NCBI GenBank assembly: GCA_017506865.1
Contig: JAFCMP010000479.1
Coordinates: 620,001 to 684,000 of the forward strand
Origin: Tribonema minus
Lineage: Eukaryota; Sar; Xanthophyceae; Tribonematales; Tribonemataceae
Length of the DNA stretch: 64,000 nucleotides
Direction of reading: 5' to 3'
Numbering within the stretch: the first letter of the stretch is position 1; every line of letters starts with the position of its first letter. The notes under the pieces are model-generated. The model was not told the DNA's origin, did not search any database, and saw nothing but the letters and a program-made list of their open reading frames with translations. Of the stretch, positions 56,201 to 64,000 are shown piece after piece. Both the position numbers and the translations under genes were made by a program.

Positions 56201-57409
56201 CAGTTTATGCAAGGTAGCAGAGTCGCGGGGGGCAGATGTGTCAGCACCCTCCGCCAGCAGCCGCGCGGCGCGCCCGACGCCGCCCGGCTGCCGCGCCGTC
56301 GCCGCCGCGCGTTCCCGCACTGCCGCCGCCGCCTCCGTCATAGACCTAGCGCGGCGCGTGCACGCACGGGCGGCGCCGCGGCGGCAGAAGGCCAGCGCTG
56401 TGCGCGTGAGCAGGTCCAGGTCGCCTGCCACGAAGGCCGCAAAACGGTGCGCCCGCGGCAGGGAGCCGTCGGGTACAAGCAGCAGGCACGGCAGCAGATG
56501 CAGCAGCTTGCACCATGCACCGGCTGTGGCGGACGCCTGTGCCGCTGCCTCAACCCCGTGTGCCTGCGCTACCGCCGTCTGCGCTTCCCGGAGGCCCGCC
56601 AGCGTGGCCGTCAAGGCGGCTGTGAAGTCCGAGCGGTGCTCCAGGCGAATGCGGCGGCCGACCACCAGTTGCTGCTGCAGAACATAGTCAAAGGAGAGGT
56701 CGTCAAGCGCTGCGCGCGCGGGCGAGAGCGGCGCCAGCGTCCAGAGCGGAAGCGCGCTGCGCCATGTTGGCCCTGCCGCAGCCACAGCGGCAGCTGCGCG
56801 GGCGCCGGGGCCGCGCGCGCCGCCGCTGGCTGTAGAGAGGGGGAGGATGGGGGGCAGAGGCGCGACGCGGGGCCCGTGTGGCCGCTGCGTTGCGGCCGCC
56901 CCCCGGGACTTGTACAGGTGGTCGCGCTGGTGCAATTTCGTGCGCACGCACCCTGGCTCGCCGCACGAGGCGCATGCGCAGAGTAGCAGCTCGGGTTCCA
57001 CGGCGTAGTAGGTGCCCGCGCCGGCTCGGTGGAGAGTCAAACACTCATCGTCGACCGCCTGCATACGCGCGAGAAAGTCGGCAGGCACATTCGGATGCTC
57101 GCGGCGCTGGTGATCCGCCAGCGTCGTGGCGATGCGGCGCGCCAGCGCCAGCGACGCCGACGTCTGCGCCGTGAGCGTGTTCGCCTCCCCGTTCCGGCGG
57201 AGGCGCGGTTTGGGCACTGGCACCCGAAAGAGGCAGCCAGTGTCATATAAAGGGCAGCGCGGATAGATGGCAGCTGTTGCAGGCTGAGCGGGCGCCTGCA
57301 CTGCCTCAGGCTGCGCAGGGTCTATGCCCGCCGCGGCAGCCGCTGCTGCAGCAGCAGCTGCCGCAATGGCCGCCGGTGCGGCTCCCCCTGAAGTAGAGTC
57401 AGACATCAT
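53243..57409 (-). CDS. Retrotransposon ORF2: zinc fingers, reverse transcriptase, restriction-like endonuclease
   Basis: A 1388-residue protein from ATG 57407-57409 to TAG. After an Ala-rich start come a possible C2H2 finger (Cys52, Cys59, His100, His105) and a clear one, C-x2-C-x10-H-x3-H (Cys146, Cys149, His160, His164), expected to bind DNA. The reverse transcriptase spans about 455-780: GPSGLRNSHL, RPIACGDTIRRL, QFGVGARGGAE, motif A LLAIDGSNAFNAL (Asp591), GVQQGDPLGPLL (649-660) and the catalytic YLDD (684-687). A CCHC zinc motif follows (Cys1135, Cys1138, His1147, Cys1151). The endonuclease then shows KFMDIVF (Asp1202), CIDVTI (Asp1243) and Lys1276 in QEKIDTY. It should nick target DNA and prime reverse transcription there. 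All catalytic residues are present and no frame break is seen. Confidence 0.9.
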   Translation of the reverse strand: MMSDSTSGGAAPAAIAAAAAAAAAAAAGIDPAQPEAVQAPAQPATAAIYPRCPLYDTGCLFRVPVPKPRLRRNGEANTLTAQTSASLALARRIATTLADHQRREHPNVPADFLARMQAVDDECLTLHRAGAGTYYAVEPELLLCACASCGEPGCVRTKLHQRDHLYKSRGAAATQRPHGPRVAPLPPILPLSTASGGARGPGARAAAAVAAAGPTWRSALPLWTLAPLSPARAALDDLSFDYVLQQQLVVGRRIRLEHRSDFTAALTATLAGLREAQTAVAQAHGVEAAAQASATAGAWCKLLHLLPCLLLVPDGSLPRAHRFAAFVAGDLDLLTRTALAFCRRGAARACTRRARSMTEAAAAVRERAAATARQPGGVGRAARLLAEGADTSAPRDSATLHKLQAKHPAGDASAKLDAAASRARSLVAAAALAAPAPLNCASFTADGLREAILAANPGSAAGPSGLRNSHLQQCVRHTAHTSGRTVDWLLELLAWLGTAVYSTPAALPAPFWRLHAAARLSAVGEKARPIACGDTIRRLFARTFCTDTRDRVSALLEPIGQFGVGARGGAERVALMAQLTHECGGVLLAIDGSNAFNALSRSAVLTAVAEHLPGLYGYVEHIYGPGRAPWLQFGLDGHADAAIILSQQGVQQGDPLGPLLFALALRGTMVAARAKFPQLALPGYLDDLTIMTPSCDAPVLDHVGRAFCFIQQALSELNIQVNVTKCAAVVPASGGARERAAAVFAAANVPVPVCDDGITLMGVPVGTEGFVRAQVAATLRAPGTDRLVAELVQMEDVQAAFSILRLAVPARAGHVSRNTAPSLTHEELRRFDAITLAAVAALAQEPSAGLTPPAHQRAPAAGDDCRGPPAVSAAAAPPSLWAAAVAWVRGADWGGEAPVTLPAHQQVRVHLRLGSGGFGVLGAAPRACAAFAARSLECMGPALAAFPVAARSRVLEHARYGFTFTQIATCLQQLRSGSDEAAAALALLLPTVWYQDWRQDDGAWRALRDLLQRAGGAAGPGMRTRAGARRAAAPAVAREPGSAQAPPAAVLPRRQAALSRVLDAALAATQLRRLEAANALEAVAAWRSGASKGAMGFLAQLPSTDPAETMSPPEFRETLRRHLGVERPAPAAARCPKCHRPVDSGAHLRRCTQGLNVTRHNLLADALFQLLKQVAHLRGLDRDTLAPFRRYAARHGFNKFMDIVFGSNQVCLPVPKVQPSADAVAAGRCTKLRGGFEVACCIDVTIRDSSCPSRLRQAQGGARDVQRVLESASQEKIDTYVVSGALDPTTHTLFSAAFDHFGAMSRDTQALLHALAEQSSQGSYNLAQRVAFWRRRTSLALQRALTRVVIDNWNAVIAPDGDVSAYRRIALLQVPRPSPASAEPPAPP

Positions 57410-57428
57410 TACGGTGGATGAGGGGAGC

Positions 57429-57445
57429 GCCGCACCGGCGGCTTA
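57429..57445 (-). other. ORF1 stop codon with adjacent GC hairpin, same frame as ORF2
   Basis: The ORF1 TAA (57445-57443) is followed at once by gccgc-cggt-gcggc (57442-57429), which can form a five-pair all-GC stem with a four-base loop. The next 11 codons are all sense and lead in frame to the two Met codons that open ORF2 (57409). Thus ORF1 and ORF2 are one frame broken by a single TAA. Confidence 0.8.
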
Positions 57446-59935
57446 CAGGCCCGAGGCGCCGCCGCCTCCCTCCGATGCCGGCGGCTGGGCCGTCGAGGTG
57501 GAGAGGAAGCGGTCGGCGGCGGACTGACCTTGGGGCAGCCCGCGCGCGGAGCGTGCAGCGGGGGGTTCCGCCGCCGAGCCCGGCGTGCGCTCAGCAGCCG
57601 TGCGCTTGCGGCTGGCGCGGGGTGTGCCACTGTCGGACATAAGCGCGCTGCTGTCACTGGCAGGCATGGGGGGCTGCCTACTGCGCGAGGGGGAGGCGCT
57701 GCAGTCGCTGCCGTGCCGAGCCGCTGGCGACGATGCGCGCCGACACCGCGAGCGCCCGCGTGAGCAAGAGCGCGGCGGCTGCCGCGGCGCCGCCGCTGCC
57801 TCCAGTGCCACCGCGGGGTCCGCTGCCGCGCTTGCGGCCGCTGCCGCTGCCGCGCTGGCAGCGCCTACAGCAGGCGGCGGCGCGCCCGCCGCCGCCGCGC
57901 CTGCCGCCGCCGCGCCCGCCGCCGTTGCCCCGTCCGCCGCCACCGCCGCCGCAGCGCCAGCCGCTGCAGAGCTAGCCTCAAGGTCTCCCGCCACGGGCGT
58001 GGTGGCCACCGCGCCGGCGGCGTCCGCCGCCGGCACCGCCACGCTCGCAGCGCGCGCCGCTTCCGCTGTCAGCTGCGCCTCGAGTCGAGCGGTCGCCGCA
58101 GCGTTGCGCACCTGCTCTCCTTCGCGCAGGCTCCGTTGCTGCGCCGCCAGCCGCTCCGCACGAACTTGCTCTGCCAGAGACCGGTCGCGATCGGCCTCAG
58201 CAGCCCGCTTTCCCGCCTCGGAGGCTGCCAGCAGCTTTGTCAGTGCCTTGACCTGCTGCTGCAGCCCCTTCCGCGCGGTCCTCCCCTCCAGGATGCCCCC
58301 CTGCAGCTGCTGAATGCGCTGCTCCTGGCCCAGCTGCGCAGGGTCCGCGTCGGCCGCCGGCGGCGGCGGCGAGGCGCCCGGCGACGCGCTCGCCAGCGCG
58401 GGCGTCGAGGCGGCGGCAGCGTCCGTCGCGGCGGCGCCGGTCGCCGCCGGCGCTGGGGGGTGCGAGGCGGCGGCGCCGGTGGGCGCACGCTGCGTCGCGG
58501 CGGCTGCCGCCGCGGCGGCTGCAGCCGTGGCTACCGCAGGGGCACCGGCGGCTGTGCCAGTGGCGGCGGCTGGCGTGGTGCAGGCCGCGGGGAGCGTGGT
58601 GTGCGCGCAGCGCGTTGCCCGGCACTGCTGACCCGGGCGCGTGAAGTGCCGTCGCAAGCAGGACGGGCACGCTGTCAGATTGTCAGGGCCCAGCAGCCGC
58701 AGCGCTACTTCCGTGCCGTCCACCGCGCATAGGACCGAGTGCGCGAGTCGCCGCGCAACGCCGCGGACCACTGTTAGCTCCCAAACACCCGCGGCGCCTG
58801 GCGATGCCGCCGACGCCGGCGCCGCGGATGAGGCCGCACCGTTAATGCCTACGCCGCAGGTCTTCAGAGCGCTGGCCAGCAGCAGAAAGGCGGCGGAAGT
58901 GCCGCCGCCGCCCGCCCGCAAGCGCACCGGCGCGATGGGCATGCCAGGAGCTGCGAGTGCGGGCGCAAGCAGCATTGCAAGCTGCGCTGCAGACCACGCC
59001 GCCGGCGCGCCGCGCACGGTGACCGTGACCGGGGCGCTCATGTCACCAGCGCGGGTGATGCGCAGGCGGAAGCCGCTGAAGCTGAAGTCAGCGGAGTCGC
59101 CGACCGTTCCGAGCGCCGCGTCAACGAGCGCGGCCGGCGCCCGCAAGCATAGCGTGCGGAAGTCATCGCGAGGCGACAGAGGCCCCAGCGTCTCTGCACC
59201 CTTGAATAGGGACGCAAGTGAGGCAGCGTCTCCAGCGCCGGCCCTCGCCGCGTCGTGCATGTGCGTGAGCGCCGCCGCTAGCAGCTGCTGGCGCCCCCGC
59301 GTGAGTCGGGCGCGGCGCTGTGCAGCCGCCGCAGGGGTGCTGCGCTCGCGCTCGTGAGGCTGACGGGCCGGCGCGAGCTCTGCTAACAGTGCGCGGACGC
59401 TGGCCGGCAAGGCAGCCAAGTGCTCCTGGGTGTAGCAGGTGACTGGATCCACCGTAAACGAGACTAGGTCTGTGCCGGCTGCCGCCGCCGGCGGCACAAA
59501 TGGCTGTCCCTCCGCTGTCGGACGGCCCTGCACGCGCGCCGCCATCGCCATGAGGCGGCCCGCAGCGGCTCCACCCTGGCGCCCCACCGCCGCGACAGCG
59601 GGGGGCACGAAGAAGTACTGCTCCTGTTCCGCGGCGTGGAACATCTCGCTCGCCTGTTGGTATAGCTGCCCTGGAGTGAGGGCGGATGGGGCTGGGGTTG
59701 GCGTGTAGCTGCCTCGGGGAGTGAAGTAGGCTCCATCGTGGCCGTGCAGCAGCCGTGCCTCCTCCCGAAGCAGGTTGCTCTTCGCTGTAAGCGACGGGGG
59801 TGTTGTCGCAGTTTTGGCGGCTTTGGCCGCCCACGAGGCAGCAGCAGCAGGAGGGGTGGCCGCGCGACCATTTGGGCCAGCTGGCGTGTCGCCAGTCGCC
59901 GCTGGCAGCACCACCTCCATCGCTTCGGATGGCAT
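57443..59935 (-). CDS. Retrotransposon ORF1: Ala-rich nucleic-acid-binding protein
   Basis: The first ATG is at 59933-59935 (MPSEAMEVVLPA), giving about 830 residues; the frame is open further upstream to 60178 but without an ATG. Order of parts: Pro/Ala-rich start, a globular region with VTCYTQEHLAALPASVRALLAE and a possible RNA-binding fold (FSGFRLRITRAG, PVTVTVRGAPAAW), a Cys cluster CPSCLRRHF-CRATRCAH that may bind zinc, a long Ala/Pro tract, a coiled coil (about LQQQVKALTKLLAASEAGKRA to ARLEAQLTAEAARA), another Ala tract and an Arg/Ser-rich tail (SCSRGRSRCRRASSPAA). By analogy with ORF1 proteins of other LINEs it should coat element RNA. No match to a named family was made. A second long minus-strand frame overlapping at 59163-60110 is a shadow. 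Confidence 0.8.
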   Translation of the reverse strand: MPSEAMEVVLPAATGDTPAGPNGRAATPPAAAASWAAKAAKTATTPPSLTAKSNLLREEARLLHGHDGAYFTPRGSYTPTPAPSALTPGQLYQQASEMFHAAEQEQYFFVPPAVAAVGRQGGAAAGRLMAMAARVQGRPTAEGQPFVPPAAAAGTDLVSFTVDPVTCYTQEHLAALPASVRALLAELAPARQPHERERSTPAAAAQRRARLTRGRQQLLAAALTHMHDAARAGAGDAASLASLFKGAETLGPLSPRDDFRTLCLRAPAALVDAALGTVGDSADFSFSGFRLRITRAGDMSAPVTVTVRGAPAAWSAAQLAMLLAPALAAPGMPIAPVRLRAGGGGTSAAFLLLASALKTCGVGINGAASSAAPASAASPGAAGVWELTVVRGVARRLAHSVLCAVDGTEVALRLLGPDNLTACPSCLRRHFTRPGQQCRATRCAHTTLPAACTTPAAATGTAAGAPAVATAAAAAAAAAATQRAPTGAAASHPPAPAATGAAATDAAAASTPALASASPGASPPPPAADADPAQLGQEQRIQQLQGGILEGRTARKGLQQQVKALTKLLAASEAGKRAAEADRDRSLAEQVRAERLAAQQRSLREGEQVRNAAATARLEAQLTAEAARAASVAVPAADAAGAVATTPVAGDLEASSAAAGAAAAVAADGATAAGAAAAGAAAAGAPPPAVGAASAAAAAAASAAADPAVALEAAAAPRQPPRSCSRGRSRCRRASSPAARHGSDCSASPSRSRQPPMPASDSSALMSDSGTPRASRKRTAAERTPGSAAEPPAARSARGLPQGQSAADRFLSTSTAQPPASEGGGGASGL

Positions 59936-60231
59936 GAAACGACTTGAAGTTGAAATGGGGCGGGCCCTGCCCCGCCCCTGGGACACGGTGGCGGCTGCCC
60001 CTCGTGGAGGGTGCCGAGCGTTGGCTGAACAGCAGGCACACAGGGTGGGAGTCACCAACGTGGCGCCAGCAAAATCCACCCAGAAACGTTTTGTCTTGTG
60101 AAGTTCGCACTCAAAAAACGTCTCCGGATAACGGAAAAACGCAGATGATCTTATGGGTGCGCTGATATCATCTGATCAGCACTGCCACTGTGGCAGCTGA
60201 GGCAACCACTACAGTCAAATTGTTGACCAAA
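59936..60231. promoter_or_regulatory. Divergent 5' region between retrotransposon ORF1 and CFAP36
   Basis: Only 296 bases separate the ORF1 ATG (-) from the CFAP36 ATG (+). The junction between GC-rich element and host DNA lies near 60060-60110. The element therefore replaces the normal upstream region of CFAP36 beyond about 120-170 bases. No specific promoter motif could be assigned. Confidence 0.4.
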
Positions 60232-63200
60232 ATGGACGATATGGAACAACACGAGTGGCTGCTCGATTATCTGATGAATATCGTGCAGTCGCCTACCTGG
60301 GATGCCGTGCTGCAAGGATTCATCGACAACGAGTGCCACATATTCTCCTATGATGAGGAGAACAAGTTCGCGTATACTGACTGCCACAACTCTTTCAGAG
60401 AAACGGTAAGCCCTGGAGTGCGTTGTGATGATCACCCTCGGCCGCGTTGCATGTGATCGAGCTCAAGACTCCACAGTTTCGAGATTGTGCGATCGTGGCG
60501 AGAGATCCGCTGAAGGTTTCGTGCACACATAAGCTTGTACAGATAATACAAATGACTTGTCTGAGATCGATCTGAAATAGCGCAGACAACTTGCTGCAAT
60601 GTTTCAGTGGAATCACAGTCTCAATTTCAGTCCCTCTACGTCTCTCCTCCTGCTACGTCTCTCCTCTACAAAGTGTTCAAACCAAGGTGCAGGGAAATTC
60701 AAACCACCGATATACTCTGCATGCCTGCCTGCCGTGTGTTGCACGTAAAAAAGTAAGTAAGCAAGGAAACATATCACATGCAACAGCTCTTTGAAGTGAG
60801 CAAAGGCAAATGGCCCTTTTGTTGCGCGACTGCTGAAAGAGCTGCTTGTTGCCTGTCATCTGTGGCTGCCTGCAGATTGACACTCTGGTCGCAGATACAC
60901 TTGGTGACGCTGGCATTGATGTGGAGCAAGTCGTGCTGGCCCTTGCCACCACCAAGCTCACAACCATCAAGAACAGCGTGCTGGAGCATTTTGTAGCATT
61001 TGATGACTTTGTCACCTTCAAGAAAATGATGGTGAAGCGCAATATGGAGCTGGAGCTGGAGGCGATGCGCGCACTGCAGCAGCAAGGCGTACCCTTCACA
61101 GCACCAGCGTCCAAGGAACAGGCACAGCAGAAATTTGAGAGGGCAGTCAAGATTGCTGATGAGGCCGAGACCAGCGACATGGTGGTGAGCACTGATGTGT
61201 ACTTTGAAGTATGCAGATCTTTAAATTTCGCAATGCAGCGCTTCTTGGGTTCGCCATGTTCTGTTTCTCACAAGTTCATGTTCACTCAAACTGGACCTGT
61301 TTCAAGTACTTCGAATTATTTGCTCTCAAGATCACCACACATCTCTTTGTCAGCCATGCCCTTGCTGAGAGGCAGCGAAGTATTAATTTTGGCGGTGTTG
61401 CAGGCAATGATGCGTTCTTCCGTGGTAATCATTGTGTTGACACCGTCCGCTGCTGCATCTCTATCCACAGGACTCCGGTGTGGATGACATGGGGCTGAAA
61501 GGAGCTGACTTGGACAGCGCTCTGCTGACAGCAATGGACAAAAACTTCATGGAGCTGGATTTGCTGCACAAGGAGGAGGAGATAGAAAGGGTGAGCTCAT
61601 TGCTGGCCACAGCACACGAAGGAGGAACCAATCTACCTTTGAGAAATATTGTTTCATACCTTCTGTATGGCCGCTTCATCAAAGTGCTGGTGACTTGCAC
61701 AGGAACTGCTGTGTGAAGCATCTGTCACTGCAAGGTCGCACATGCGTGTGCATTTGCATTGCTTTCACGTTGTGCATTCTGTGACATGTTTTGAGTGGAA
61801 ACTCTGGCACTCTTGTGCTGAGCCAGAAGCGACAGGAAACGCACAGATGTGTAGTGGACATGCGGCACAGCCACATGTTGACATGTCGCAACACGTGAGT
61901 ACCTGACGTGCAGTCTATACGGCAAGATGGATGAATTTGACATGTACACGGTGCTTCTGCGTGTGGCTGTGCATGCAGCTGGAGGTGGAGCAGGTACTGG
62001 CTATGTCATTGGCACTTGAGGAGGAGCGCCTGAAGGTAACATGACACTTCACCTGTGAAGTTTAAAGAGACTTCAGTAATTTGCAGTCAGTAATTGCTAG
62101 CTGGTGATGAAGAGTATGCGCTTGGTCACAAAGCCAACTTCACAGCATATGATGATATCTCGGACAGAACAAACGCATCTGCGGCGCACATGCTGTCTGA
62201 TCTGATGATTGTTGGGTGCCTCTTGACAGCGCAGACTGATGCGAATGTGATCTTCGCCCATGTGCCTGCCTGGATGTGTCATGTGCCATGAATTAATGTA
62301 CAATGGCGTGGCTGACAAGCCACATGACTGTGCGGAAGCTCTGAAGTGCTTGTCGTGTTTGTTGTGTGTGCATTTGTGTCAACTCTTGCTACCGCATGTG
62401 CAATGACTACTCTGCTGAAAAGGCTCCAACCTTTGTCGTGCTAACTTATGCTCATGTCTGCTTCTTGTGCTGTCGACATTGTTGTGTGTTTGTGCGCAGT
62501 ACATGCTCACGCCGCCTGGTGCTGAAAGCAAAGACTGTGGCCCTGAAGGTCAGTCGTTTCAGATGCATGAGCTTTGCGAGTCCAGCAGCGAGACTCGAGC
62601 TGTGAATCATATGCATTGCTGGCTGACCAATGAACGCTCCATATGTTACAAGCTGAATTCTAGCAGCTGCTTGTTTGAGGCACAGCACACAAGCAGCAGC
62701 AAAATTCAATGGTTTAAGCTCTCCACACTCTTGCGGCCTTTTGACAGCACTGAAACTGCAGTTGCGTTCAGACATCTTGCGCAGTGCTTTCTGAGACCTG
62801 CTTTGCAATGTACTGGGAATCACAGCTGTATCTTGACAATCTTATGACCGTGACCCTTGCTCTTTGGCTGTGGTTCAGATCATGATGCAGATGAGAAAGC
62901 GGACCGCAAGGCAACGTCCTGCTCCAAACATACCTCTGCTCATGCCAAGGTGAGTTTTTATACCTGTCGCTGGCAACAGCAAAAGCAAGTGTGGTGTTGT
63001 TACTTTGCAGAGTACTAGCGGTTGGTTGTCCGTGCCGTCCAAGTTGACACGTGCAACGTCACCTTTTTATCGCCTCGTTTGTCAAGTTTGGGCAACCATA
63101 ATTATGAATGACCAGCTACTGCTATGCTGTCGGTGTCTCTGCTTTTTGTTTTTTGACGTATCTGTGCCGCACATTTCGACTGGTTGCACCACTGCTGTGC

Positions 63201-63940
63201 CACTGCTGTGCCTTTGACATGCTTGGCTTTAATGTCGTGTGTGTACTGCATCGTGCACTTGCTATATTCTTCTTCGAGGTACGCCAATGCACTTCAAGTA
63301 TGCAAGCTCTGACAGATAGTGACTGCAAACGACCACACTCCTCCAGAACGCAACGGTCACTTCAAAGCATCAGCATTGTTTGTTTCTAACTGCGTGTGCA
63401 ATATTCGATCGGACACTGTGGGGTGTTCATTGCTTGTGGGATGGTACTGCAACCTTTCTGTATCCATGCGCGCAGAGTGGTGTCTTGCAAAAAAATACCT
63501 GATAGGACAGTGTGCGGTCTGGCATGACAGCAGCCTTCTTATGCCAGCTTTCATTGCCAGGACAATTCTCTGTGTACTGTAGGCATTCAGAGGTATGCAT
63601 ATACATAGGCCTTGCGTTGGTACCTTTGCCAGAACAGCTCAACATCAAGCAAATTGCCACTGCCTCATTCTGTATGCCTGGTCAGAACGACAGCAGCGCG
63701 GATGCCAAATGCAGCTCTGGCGATGCAAAGCTGACTGACGGCAGCCCAATGCAACCAGGCGAGGGCGGCAACGTGCGCACCCTGCCTGCCCTCAAGCCTG
63801 CTCAGGATGTACACCAGCTGCGAGCGCAAGTGGCACTGAAGAGGGCTGCCGCGCAGGAAGTGTTTCGCACCAATCAGGCATGTGTGGCTGAGCAGCGGAG
63901 GGTGCATCAGGCAAGTGCACGTCTCAACAGTCAGGTCTGA
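60232..63940 (+). CDS. CFAP36: CFAP36-like (BART-domain) cilia- and flagella-associated protein
   Basis: Seven exons join in phase: 60232-60405 (ATG, MDDMEQHEWLLDYL), 60876-61184, 61471-61590, 61979-62035, 62500-62548, 62879-62949 and 63686-63940 (TGA), about 344 residues, close to the usual 342 of animal CFAP36. The N-terminal BART-like domain shows SPTWDAVLQGFIDNECHIF, EENKFAYTDCHNSF and FDDFVTFKKMMVKRNMELEL, all typical of this family, which binds small GTPases of the ARL type at the cilium. The C-terminal half is charged and helical (LALEEERLK, QLRAQVALKRAAAQEVF). The last exon has a possible GC donor (cag|gcaagt near 63912), so the true end may lie beyond the window. No frame break is present. 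The retrotransposon sits head-to-head just upstream. Confidence 0.9.
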
Positions 63941-64000
63941 TTGCTGTTGTACGTGAACTTGTCGTCAGTGAGACACACTTGGATCAGCATACAGTTGTAA

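Larger units (their letters stand above)
53131..60110 (-). mobile_element. Intact GC-rich two-ORF non-LTR retrotransposon with restriction-like endonuclease
   Basis: On the minus strand the element runs from about 60.1 kb (5') to a C-run at 53131-53157 (a G-tail on its own strand). It holds ORF1 (59935-57443), a 33-base spacer and ORF2 (57409-53243), both unbroken, then an 85-base 3' UTR. It is far richer in G+C than the flanks, with the change visible near 60060-60110 and near 53240. The domain order of ORF2 (N-terminal zinc fingers, reverse transcriptase, CCHC, PD-(D/E)XK-like nuclease) is that of R2/NeSL-type elements without an apurinic endonuclease. No target-site duplication was found, so both ends are approximate. 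Two long open frames argue for recent insertion or activity. Confidence 0.85.

Noticed and set aside
55902..56986. Two plus-strand frames of 261 and 265 codons opposite ORF2
   Set aside because: Antisense shadows of the reverse-transcriptase frame; no domains.
59163..60110. 315-codon minus-strand frame as an extra retrotransposon gene
   Set aside because: Overlaps ORF1 in another frame; GC-rich sequence leaves shadow frames open. ORF1 shows the better composition and in-frame link to ORF2.
53131..60180. Target-site duplication around the intact retrotransposon
   Set aside because: A shared tgaagtt near both ends is only 7 bases, not at matching distances, and the word is common in this window.
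1..64000. CRISPR array, tRNA or rRNA genes
   Set aside because: No regularly spaced identical repeats and no tRNA or rRNA core motifs were seen; the window is eukaryotic nuclear DNA.

Overview
This window is nuclear DNA of a eukaryote, most likely a green alga that can build flagella. Genes are split by GT-AG introns of about 150-1900 bases. There is a complete CDC14-type phosphatase gene (a family found in green algae), a CFAP36-like flagellar gene, a plant-type DUF676 lipase-like gene, an R2R3-MYB gene, and interstitial arrays of a CCCTAA repeat. I cannot name the species. Base composition is near 50% GC except in one very GC-rich retrotransposon. Exon limits below come from reading GT/AG sites, phase and family similarity by eye; no alignment was run.

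Layout. 1-7257: no recognisable gene; degenerate repeats, a 120-bp tandem duplication and a CA microsatellite. 7258-15504 (-): eight-exon CDC14 phosphatase gene, carrying a 0.7-kb inverted-repeat element and a telomere-like array in intron 3. 15.6-16.9 kb: simple repeats, a 237-bp tandem duplication and a single-exon Cys/His-repeat membrane protein (-). 17.9-29.4 kb (+): a long run of Ala-rich helical exons, then a ComF-like phosphoribosyltransferase domain and unidentified exons. This stretch has several reading-frame breaks and looks decayed or badly sequenced. 30.1-34.7 kb (+): duplicated blocks, unidentified exons and an R2R3-MYB gene. 35.8-37.0 kb (-): relic of a non-LTR retrotransposon. 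37.5-38.1 kb: a fold-back element. 38.2-39.9 kb (+): SAM-PDZ gene. 40.7-48.2 kb (+): DUF676 lipase-like gene whose nucleophile Ser is replaced by Gly. 48.5-51.0 kb (-): complete five-exon short-chain dehydrogenase. 51.3-52.1 kb (+): small WW-like gene. 53.1-60.1 kb (-): intact two-ORF, GC-rich non-LTR retrotransposon with a restriction-like endonuclease. 60.2-63.9 kb (+): CFAP36-like gene, head-to-head with the element.

The most interesting object is the retrotransposon. Its ORF1 and ORF2 lie in the same frame, separated by one TAA and 11 sense codons, with a GC hairpin starting directly after the TAA. Its relatives are also visible as a 5'-truncated relic at 36 kb and as a 27-base insertion flanked by a 13-bp direct repeat at 20.6 kb. 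The host genes show no operon-like link; they are ordinary neighbours with cell-cycle, flagellar, lipid, redox and transcription roles.
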